Assembly (NCBI RefSeq): GCF_947507565.1
Contig: NC_089182.1
Coordinates: 2,170,001 to 2,234,000, forward strand
Source: Oscarella lobularis
Taxonomy: Eukaryota > Porifera > Homoscleromorpha > Homosclerophorida > Oscarellidae
Direction: 5' to 3'
Length of the DNA: 64,000 nucleotides
Positions 21,351 through 29,333 of the stretch are shown one piece after another; position 1 is the stretch's first letter; the number at the start of each line of letters is the position of its first letter. The position numbers and the translations under genes are program-made. The notes beneath the pieces are model-generated. The model was given only the letters and a program-made list of their open reading frames with translations, was not told the DNA's origin and searched no databases.

Positions 21351-21705
21351 ACTGTCTAAATAACGCGCATCCTAATGCAAACCTGCTAACACGCTTTGTG
21401 CAGTAGAACCATAGATCTATGGGAGAACAAAAGCTCGATGAAATTTTAGTTAACGCGCGCTACAGTCTATTGTCCAGACAGTCCAGACAGTCCAGACCAC
21501 AATCCGTGGTCCAGACCAGCTGCTGCTGCTCCAGTTGCTGCCGTGAGTAGTCTGCCGTGAGTGCTGCGAGCTGCTTTTAGGTAGCACGCTAGGGGTGGTT
21601 TTCCCTGCCGCACTGCACAGTGTCGAAAAAAATGTCGCTTGGTAGCATTATCGTTGGCGAAAAACAAAACAAGCAACGGGACATCGTCTCCTTATCAGCG
21701 CGTGG

Positions 21706-22632
21706 ATGACGGCGGCTTTGATCGTACTGTCTGTAATCGCAATCTTCACGCTGCGACTCAGGAGTGCGACTCTCATGCCTTTCAAAAAAATTGCGACCTC
21801 TCTAGAAGTCGGCCCCGGAGGCCTTTCAAAAGAGGTCCTTTGCACCGGTGCGCGTTCTCTACTGCTATGCTCCAATCACGCGGCCAAGTACGTCAATTTG
21901 GAACGCAAATGGTGGCAGCATCGCCTCGCAAACGATTCCGACTACACGTCGTTTCTCGGACGTCGCCACGACACATGCGCGCTTCTTGGCTCGTCGTACA
22001 GCCTGATGAAGAGGAAGTACGGTGTCGACATCGATGCACATGACGTCGTCGTGCGTATCAACGATCCGCCGGTGAGAGGTTACGAAACTCACGTCGGTCG
22101 TCGTCCCGCTGACATTTCATTCTTCAACATGGCCTTGCCAAAGAAGAGGTGCGTGAGACCTCCGCACAATCGATCTGTTTTGGTTCAGTGCTCTTTTGCT
22201 GGGGATCATCCGACAGCTACGAAAAAGTCAACGTCCAATGCTGAGTGTGCCAAAGTCGCTTGGGATAGGTTTGGCGTGAAAACGTTTGTTATGTCGGAGT
22301 ATGTGTTTCTGATTGCAAGGCGTGCGTTGGAATATGAGCGAGTGCATAAGTCGACGAAGTCCGTGTTGTTGAAACCGAGTTGCGGATTCAGAAGTGTCAT
22401 TTTCATGTTGCATCTGTGTCGGAATTTACATTTGTATGGTTTTGGTGGCACTACGGCCAATGAGCCCTATAAATATTATTCCAATGTAAGCACTAGCTTC
22501 TCTTATGAGACGGCTCTTCACGATTTTGCTGGGGAGAAACGCTTTATTGACGCCTTTGCTAGTGGAAAACTTGACAGAACGGAATTTGACTTGTCTTGGG
22601 ACGGGATAGGAAAACTCATAGTTCATGAATAG
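21706..22632 (+). CDS. GT29 sialyltransferase-like glycosyltransferase, copy 3
   Basis: Single-exon 308-aa frame. The signal-anchor begins almost at the start Met (LIVLSVIAIFTLRL). Motif L at ~90 (CALLGSSYSLMKRKYGVDID), then VVVRINDPP; motif S SCGFRSVIFMLHLCRNLHLY; motif VS HDFAGE at ~271. Upstream DNA (21660-21705) resembles the N-terminal coding part of copy 2 (RKQATRHRLLIGSW) but is frameshifted, so this copy starts at the Met that corresponds to residue ~21 of copy 2. The cytoplasmic tail is lost, but the anchor and catalytic domain are intact. It sits between the ectodomain-only receptor copy and Ig-TIR receptor 2. Confidence 0.8.
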   Translation: MTAALIVLSVIAIFTLRLRSATLMPFKKIATSLEVGPGGLSKEVLCTGARSLLLCSNHAAKYVNLERKWWQHRLANDSDYTSFLGRRHDTCALLGSSYSLMKRKYGVDIDAHDVVVRINDPPVRGYETHVGRRPADISFFNMALPKKRCVRPPHNRSVLVQCSFAGDHPTATKKSTSNAECAKVAWDRFGVKTFVMSEYVFLIARRALEYERVHKSTKSVLLKPSCGFRSVIFMLHLCRNLHLYGFGGTTANEPYKYYSNVSTSFSYETALHDFAGEKRFIDAFASGKLDRTEFDLSWDGIGKLIVHE

Positions 22633-22797
22633 TTGATATGATCTTAGCGTGCATGCTTTTTAGGATCTACTATGAAATTTTTTTGAATAGGAGAATAAGA
22701 GAAATTTTTATTTTTAATTTTTCGTTTCGGTTTTTCGCATTTACTCTTTGCTTAGCGCACGCCTTAGAAGTTATAACACCTTTTGTTTGCACTTTCG

Positions 22798-24831
22798 ATG
22801 CTCTTCCTGTTTCAGTTTGCGTCCCTGTGCGCTTTCCTTTGCCTCTCGCTCGGCTACGGCAGGAGTCCGATTCCCTTTGTGAGAAACGAGACGTTACATT
22901 GCTCCACGGATAAGAACAATCAACTCGTTGGCGAATGGCGTCGAACGTCGAGCAACTTTTCCGCTCCGATTCTCGCTCGTCAATCGACGTACGTCGTCAA
23001 CGCGTCGTCCCTTGCGTCTACACAAAACGAGGCGATCATCTACGCGTGCTGGACGGCGACGAACGCCTCGGGTGGGCGTGTCGAAAGTAGCTATCGTCTC
23101 GCGATTCCGCCGAGACTCGCGGACGGTTTTCGCGCGGGCATTCAACGCCGATACATATACCCGTTTAACGTCGATGAATTTTCACTGGATTGCGATCGCA
23201 TAATTTCCCGCGATGTTTGGCCCCCTATTGATAATTACACGTGGTACGTCAAGGGAAAAACAAAGAAATTGAATTGCGACCGTCTAAGCTCTCGAAACGT
23301 GAGCTCTCCAATTTCTTTTCTTCAAAACTGCGCCACGCTGCAATTTAAACGTGTAGACGACTTGCTTGCGGAATGGAATTACACGTGCGTAGCAACGAAC
23401 TTCGCTGGCGAATTTACAGCGACCTTTAAGCTTTACCCAATGTTCAATCTATCAACGATAAATCCAGTCCATTGTCCTAGCGCTCTGACGTTTGCACGAG
23501 GGACTAAGCTGCCGCGTATCATGTCTGTCGCCAACTTGAGCACTCTCGTCTTTCTTACCGTCAAAATGAACGGCTCTCCTGTTTCGACGTTAGTGTCCTT
23601 TGCGAAAGAGGGAGCTAATGAATCGCTTCAGTGCTGCATATCACGGGATTATTTATTTGAAATCGTTAGAGGTTGTGCTGGCTTCATTTTGGGAAGCGTT
23701 AGCCAACGCTGTATTTTGCAGTGCCACTTTACCGTCCGTGAATATGGCGAATACGTTGTTCGCGGAAGAGGAACATCTGCATCCACCAATCGTAGTATTG
23801 CCATTGTTCCTCCGCCAACTAGACCGTCCGTCAATGAAGACAATACCAAAACAACTGTCACTGTTGGATTCGCCGCGGTGGCCGCACTTGTCGTCATTTC
23901 GTCGTCTGCGCTCCTTATATGGATTCGGCGAAGACGCCCTTTTGTACTGTCTAAGCGTAGTAAAGATCGAATTGAGTATGATTACGATTTTTTGATTGCT
24001 TACGTCGAGGAAGACTGGGACTGGGTCGACTTGAATCTCGTCAATTCGATTGAGAGCGACGACGCGTATGCCGGAGTGACGCTCTTCATACATCATCGCG
24101 ACTTCGTTCCGGGACAATTGATCATAGACAACATCGAGAAAGCAATTGACTCGTGTTGGAAGGTCTTTGCCGTTGTGAGTCGCAGGTCTATCGGATCGGC
24201 TTGGTGTCAAATGGAGTGGAGTCGAATGAAGGGTCTGGACGAATCGGCTATTATTCCGTTAGTGATCGATAATATTGGCAATAGCGGACTGTCGAGCATT
24301 GCCAAATCCAAGACGAGAGTCAATCTGTGCAACGACAGTGACGACGCAGTTCGCAATAAAATACGAATGACGCTTAATCGGGCTTTGCAAGTAGGAAGCA
24401 AGAAGCGCGATGTGTTTCTCAGCTTCGATTCAAAGATCGACAGCGAGGACAGATTGTTTCTCGAGACAAAGCTGAAGGAATCAAAGCTCAGTTTGCTGTC
24501 CGCTCCGCCCTGCAAACGCTTAGATCGCGCTCTATGTCGCTGCATAGAATTAACGGGAAAAGCCGTCTGCTACGTTTCGGCTTCGTACGCCGAGAACGTG
24601 TGGCCTTTGATGAGATGTGCCGTGCTGGACAGACTGAAGTACGTTGAAGGGCAGTACGAGTTTATCTTGCTTGTTGGAGCGAACGTCAATCCGAGTGACT
24701 TGAATGCGGGACGAATTGATTGCGTGAAGATTGTGATGAACGACAGCTGGTTGGAAGAATTGGAAGACAATCTTCGCAACGGCTCGTATGGGATGATTGA
24801 ACCCATAGAGATTGAAGAGGAGGCAAATTAG
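22798..24831 (+). CDS. Ig-TIR receptor 2 with a second TIR-like domain
   Basis: Intronless 677-aa type I receptor. Signal peptide MLFLFQFASLCAFLCLSLGY; ectodomain with an Ig-type YTCVATNFAGEF motif (~195) and several N-glycosylation sites. TM at ~355-378 (VTVGFAAVAALVVISSSALL) followed by a basic stop-transfer. TIR 1 from ~392: YDYDFLIAYVEED, a canonical box 2 RDFVPG, and AWCQMEWSRM with the conserved Glu. Second TIR-like domain from ~537: DVFLSFDSKID, AVCYVSASYAENVWP and YEFILLVG, lacking box 2 and the Glu. Its ectodomain is very different from receptor 1, while the intracellular plan is the same. The start at 22798 is the first ATG ahead of a good signal peptide. Confidence 0.85.
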   Translation: MLFLFQFASLCAFLCLSLGYGRSPIPFVRNETLHCSTDKNNQLVGEWRRTSSNFSAPILARQSTYVVNASSLASTQNEAIIYACWTATNASGGRVESSYRLAIPPRLADGFRAGIQRRYIYPFNVDEFSLDCDRIISRDVWPPIDNYTWYVKGKTKKLNCDRLSSRNVSSPISFLQNCATLQFKRVDDLLAEWNYTCVATNFAGEFTATFKLYPMFNLSTINPVHCPSALTFARGTKLPRIMSVANLSTLVFLTVKMNGSPVSTLVSFAKEGANESLQCCISRDYLFEIVRGCAGFILGSVSQRCILQCHFTVREYGEYVVRGRGTSASTNRSIAIVPPPTRPSVNEDNTKTTVTVGFAAVAALVVISSSALLIWIRRRRPFVLSKRSKDRIEYDYDFLIAYVEEDWDWVDLNLVNSIESDDAYAGVTLFIHHRDFVPGQLIIDNIEKAIDSCWKVFAVVSRRSIGSAWCQMEWSRMKGLDESAIIPLVIDNIGNSGLSSIAKSKTRVNLCNDSDDAVRNKIRMTLNRALQVGSKKRDVFLSFDSKIDSEDRLFLETKLKESKLSLLSAPPCKRLDRALCRCIELTGKAVCYVSASYAENVWPLMRCAVLDRLKYVEGQYEFILLVGANVNPSDLNAGRIDCVKIVMNDSWLEELEDNLRNGSYGMIEPIEIEEEAN

Positions 24832-24997
24832 GGGCAGTACCCATTTGGTGTTAGCACGATTAGTGTACATGTATATACCCGTAGTCCGGTTCTGTCTGAA
24901 TAATCTATTGATCTATTTTACTAGGTGATTCGTCCAGGTCGTGCGCTCTACTACTATAAAAGACGTGAAGGGACAAAAAGAGCAATTTTAGGCGAGG

Positions 24998-26473
24998 TCA
25001 GACCGATCTTTCTGCCGAATGGTTTTCCAACAGCAGGGGAGTTCTTTCGTTGCTTTTTTCGTAGCTTCGTTCCGGCTCGATCATGCTTGGTTCCGGCTCG
25101 ATCATGCTTGGTTCGGCCCTCCTTCCGTCGCCGCTCATCTTCTCTTTCTGCTCCAAAGGTTTGATGCACCACATGAAGATGAAAGCGAGCAACGGAAGCA
25201 CTGCCGAACCGAACAGAAACGGTCGGTAGTTTCCGAACGCGCTGTACGTAAACTGGCAAATGAGAGGCCCCGTTAGTCCCCCTGTGCCGTATCCGACCAT
25301 TGCCGCGCCCAACGCCGCGCTTGCATTCTTCGTTCCAAAGGTGACGTTACACAGCGCAGCTACGGTGCACTTGATGCCCGAAAACACGGCGAATTGAATA
25401 GAAACTAGGCACACCGAGGCATAGGCTCCGGCCTTCGTTTCGGCGTACATGGTCCACGGGAGACTGAAAAGGCACACCGCTTCGATGAGGCTGCATATTT
25501 TCCAAACGTTCACTATTCCTATGCAGTCTGCTGTGAAGACCCAAACGAAGCGACCTGCCGTGTAGCCCATCAGTACGGCGAAGGCCATTTGAGCGACTGG
25601 AGCGTGTGGACTACCCCAAGCGGTTCTCAGAATTTGATCCATTCGTCCTTCGATGCCCCAACTTGGAAACAGATTTGCAAAATAGCCAAAGATGATGATT
25701 TGAAATTGTCGGGTTTTAATTATCGTCTTCAAACTCAAACGCCTGTCGCCAGCCGTCGGTTGTCTTCCGGGCGGAAATCGAACGAGCATTGTAAAGGGGC
25801 CTGTTGCAGCGACGAGAATGACTCCGACGATAAAGTAAATTGTTCCGGCTCTCATCTGTCTCGTTTCGACTAGAGTCTGGCAGAAGATGAGCAGTTGGGC
25901 AATGAGAATGGAGCCGGTGCTGCGACTCGCTCCATTGAACGAGTTCGCCTTGCCCCTGTCTCCAGGAAACCACGAGAGCAGCGATTGAACAGCGGCTATG
26001 TAGTTGAGACCGAGACACACGCCGATGCACGCGAACGACGCGATGTAAAAGACCTGTGTGATGATGGGAGCGCTTTCACAAGCCAACACCATGACGCCGC
26101 ACCCGAGCCATCCCAGCCCACCGGTAACCGTTCCGACGAGGAGAAACGCGCCCGGACCGTAGCGATCCAATAGGCGTCCGCTTACGAGACCCGTTAGACC
26201 CAAGACGCCCATCATGAGCCCGGCCCCGGCTACGACGGTCGACTGACTCCACACCGGGCAGTCTTCTACCGTCGGGCGAATGAGATAGCTCGTGTCGACG
26301 TGGAAGCCGATTGCGGAAGGAACGAATATCGTCATGATGATGTGGAGAATCTTCATGCGTTTGCTCATACGACGGGTCACGTTTTGGCTCAACTCTGTAG
26401 ACGTTTCTCTGGCGTCCTTTTCACTTATACTCAGACTGGACGCAGCTGCTGCTGCCGCTGCTGCTGTAGCCAT
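24998..26473 (-). CDS. MFS transporter, oxalate/formate antiporter-like family
   Basis: Intronless 12-TM major facilitator of 491 aa from MATAAA (26473); an upstream in-frame ATG at 26560 would add 29 unstructured residues. A polyalanine run (GCT/GCA repeat) follows the start. Helices begin at IIMTIFVPSAIGFHV; the MFS motif A is GRLLDRYGPG between helices 2 and 3. It resembles monocarboxylate/OFA-type carriers; the substrate cannot be read from sequence. The cytoplasmic C-tail contains a tandem duplication EPSMIEPEPSMIEPE and an acidic dileucine signal ERTPLL, which suggests endolysosomal sorting. It is divergent from the next gene, with ~300 bp between starts. Confidence 0.82.
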   Translation of the reverse strand: MATAAAAAAAASSLSISEKDARETSTELSQNVTRRMSKRMKILHIIMTIFVPSAIGFHVDTSYLIRPTVEDCPVWSQSTVVAGAGLMMGVLGLTGLVSGRLLDRYGPGAFLLVGTVTGGLGWLGCGVMVLACESAPIITQVFYIASFACIGVCLGLNYIAAVQSLLSWFPGDRGKANSFNGASRSTGSILIAQLLIFCQTLVETRQMRAGTIYFIVGVILVAATGPFTMLVRFPPGRQPTAGDRRLSLKTIIKTRQFQIIIFGYFANLFPSWGIEGRMDQILRTAWGSPHAPVAQMAFAVLMGYTAGRFVWVFTADCIGIVNVWKICSLIEAVCLFSLPWTMYAETKAGAYASVCLVSIQFAVFSGIKCTVAALCNVTFGTKNASAALGAAMVGYGTGGLTGPLICQFTYSAFGNYRPFLFGSAVLPLLAFIFMWCIKPLEQKEKMSGDGRRAEPSMIEPEPSMIEPERSYEKSNERTPLLLENHSAERSV

Positions 26474-26773
26474 TTCTTTTCTTTTGACGAGGAGAAGTCG
26501 AGAGTGGTGTGGTATATCAGGTGTGATGCGACGACTAGTTCCTCGCGCGTAGTGAGTCACGCGACCGAGGAGGTCATGCGTTGATCGTCACATGTCCCTG
26601 TTTTTGTCTCCTGTTTTAGATGTGATGTTAGCAGCTCTCAACTGTATATCCCTGGTACCAGCCTTCCCGCGTTTACGGGAGCTTGCGGTGTCCTTTGGGA
26701 GCCACGTGCTACGTACGAGTCAGCGTGCGCGACGTGACGCGCGTACAGTACGCGTGCGTCGTCGTGGGAATTT

Positions 26774-28506
26774 TTGGATGAAAACATGTACAAACCGCCG
26801 AGAGAAGACGTCGCCTTCTGTCCCAACGATTCGTTCGTAGAAAAACGCGTTGCCATTTGGTCGGGGATTGGTCGCAGCAAGAATGCAGAGCGCTTTTTCG
26901 ACCTCCGACTGCCAGCCGTCGCTCATGGTGCTCCTCCTCATGCTCCTCCTCGAGCTCCACAACGGGGACGCGGCGCGCGTGCGACGACGGAAATAGTTCG
27001 ATCTCGCTCTCGCTTGCGAGAATTATCTCGGAAACCGTCGCAAAAGCCGCCGGGCACATGCACAAAGGACACCGTCTCTAAAGTGCGCCGCGTCGATGCG
27101 ATCGATCCGTCGACATTTTCCAACGATGACGATTCGCTTTGTGTTTCTGTTGCGTCGCGGCCAGCTTTTGAGCCTCGCGCGATGGCGGCGCGTTGTTGTG
27201 GTCTGAGCGCCGCTCAAGTGTCGGTACAGCCTCCAAAGGCATTGCAGGTGACTACTGTTCTATATTTGTGTGTAGTTCGAGCTGGAGAAAGAGGACGGCG
27301 GCGGGGATCGAATTGCAAGTGTTTTTGAGGTAGTTGCTTTAGAGAGGAAAGAAAGAGTCTGCGACATGACCCATCGTTTTAGAAGCCGTTGCCTGATGCT
27401 GGTACCGAGGTGATTTTTTCGGAGACTTTAGTAGGCAATGGTGAAGAAGGAGCACGGGGTTCAGTTTCCCAAGAGAGTTCTGATAGTTTGGAGAATGTCG
27501 TTGGGAGTTCAGACTATTGCAAACAAGTTGATCTACCAGCTTCCAGCATTTCTGTTGCAAAGGAAACGGTGTTAGCCAATTCTTCAGGAAACGACAACGC
27601 AGAAAAGCAGAATAACTCAACGGCTGTTTCTGTCATTAGCAGTCCACCTGACTATAAGGAAAGTCATGAAAAGGATCCCGAACTTCCCTCGGTGCAGCTA
27701 AACGAAGAAGGCAGCGTTGATAGGAAATCTCTGGCTGATAAAGAGAGCGCTCTAAATTCAATCGAAAAGGGAAATTACTTTCTGACGTTGTCTGATGGAG
27801 AAGAAGAGAAGGAAGAGGAGGAAGAGGAGAAGTTGCATGACTCGGAAACAAGAGACGGTAATGAAGAAGGGGACGTAAAGGAAAAGTCTTGCCAAGATGT
27901 GGCAGCTTCAGCAGCAAATATGTTGGTCGAGGACTCTGCAGCTAAGATGAGTTCAACAACGCCGGTAGAAACAGGAGACTCGTCAGAAAACCCAGAGGAA
28001 CATGCTCCAGTGTACAAAAGTGAGGATATAAGTCCGATGCCGTCGTTTGAGCCAAGAGACGCACTAACAAAGGGGGATGAAAATCCAAGTGAAAATCTAG
28101 ATATGGTACGTGCTCACTATATTTACACGTACCGTATGCATTGATTTTTTGCTGTTGCAGCCGAAGTTGAACGCTGTTTCTGTTGAGGACGTCCATTCAA
28201 GGTAAACAACACGGGTCGTACCGTAGAATAGCGATTTTTCTGTTTTGTGAATAATTTAGTGAAGTTGAAACAGTTTACAGCATACGTTTGGATCAATGTG
28301 TTAAGAAACTACTACATCGGATATTATTGGAGTTAGAACTAGAGCAATGGATGCCAACTGGTATCCAAGCAGAGGAGACTACAGCGTACTTCATCACTGA
28401 AAGGAATCAGAACGACGACGACGTCGACGACGACGCCGCAGCGGCAGCAGCTAGTGAGAAAGAGGATGAGAAAGACACGGTTCCAGGAAATTTACCTGCC
28501 TCTTAG
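26774..28506 (+). CDS. unrecognised acidic protein
   Basis: Five exons join in phase: 26774-27247, 27276-27329, 27383-28105, 28161-28201 and 28260-28506, giving 512 aa. All introns are GT-AG; the first is only 28 bp by this model, so that boundary may be wrong. The N-terminal ~160 residues are basic and Pro/Arg-rich. The middle is Ser/Glu-rich with a strongly acidic run (EEKEEEEEEK). The C-terminal exon has a conserved-looking helical segment (VKKLLHRILLELELEQWMP) and ends in an Asp/Ala-rich tail. No family was recognised. The first exon is the least certain part, because other frames are also open there. It converges with a probable minus-strand gene. Confidence 0.5.
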
Positions 28507-29260
28507 AACGTCAGTCTTATTTTTGTTGTTTGAAAGACTGATACGCTTTGATTTTTCTTTGAAGTTGTTATTAAAGTTGTTAAATTAATATTGCGTCTTC
28601 TGCCTGTTCGTTCGAATGAGACGCCTTTGATGCCCAAGACTATACCAGATGAGCTCACCTCCTGTAAAGACGAATAGGCGCACCTTTGAAGGCAAGGTAG
28701 CGTCGTCGTAAAATTGTGTTCTCTTTAGGAAACGACAGTTTGTTGGTGCAACGTCACTGCATGCCAAAACAGGAAGTGTCGTAAAAGGAAATTCTCCCAA
28801 GCGGGAAACAAACGGCAAGCAAGCGAAAGATAACGAATTTCTACTGCAACCACAAATAGGAAAGCATTGCGATTACGTTTGAGCACGACGAACCCGCAAT
28901 AAAAGATCGCTGCAGTGCGTATATGAAAAATTCATCCGTCCTACAAAGTTTCGAAAAGGGCTTCTGCCAGAAATGGCACAGGAGATTTTCCTGTGGAATC
29001 GCAATCAAGAGATTTCAGAAGCATATTTTTTGGAACCTTGGCATCAGCATCTTCACGTGCTGGTGCCTTAGATCCAATCACCAAAGAAAATACTGCACCT
29101 TGGCTTGGAGAACGTCCTTAAATTTGTGCTATAGGTTCATTGCCTCTTTTCGGAACAAAAATCAACCTTACTGGTTCACGAGGCTCACGTGCGTAGGTAG
29201 GACCGTGGCCCGGATTAGGCGATGGAAAAAGTGCTAGTTTTTCTCGTAAGCAAAGGCCAA
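28503..29260 (-). CDS. possible minus-strand gene with PG-rich (STPG/ODF3-like) features
   Basis: Several minus-strand segments look coding and are bounded by plausible short introns. At ~29200: FPSPNPGHGPTYA, followed by a GTGAGC donor. At ~29030: GRSPSQGAVFSLVIGSK. At ~28730-28690: NCRFLKRTQFYDDATLPSK. After a 22-bp GT..AG gap: SSSGIVLGIKGVSFERTG. Proline/glycine motifs followed by an FSLxIGSK-like strand resemble the sperm-tail PG-rich repeats of ODF3/CIMAP1 proteins. The evidence is fragmentary and exon joins are not secure. Were it real, it would lie between two plus-strand genes and overlap the 5' region of the mannosidase. Confidence 0.3.
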
Positions 29261-29333
29261 TGGCGATAGGTCATACCTCGCACAGCGCGTCGTTAGGCGA
29301 TTCTTGCTCCGGTGACCTTCGGTCGTCTAACAG

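Noticed and set aside
14708-24831. Bacterial contamination or horizontal island
   Set aside because: TIR and intronless genes raised the idea, but signal peptides, Ig motifs, type II Golgi anchors and paralogue structure are animal-like, and the flanks are continuous with intron-rich animal genes.
26709-27065. 118-codon minus-strand frame opposite the acidic-protein gene
   Set aside because: Arg/Glu/His-rich shadow of the first exon; no domain, and it would overlap the divergent promoter.
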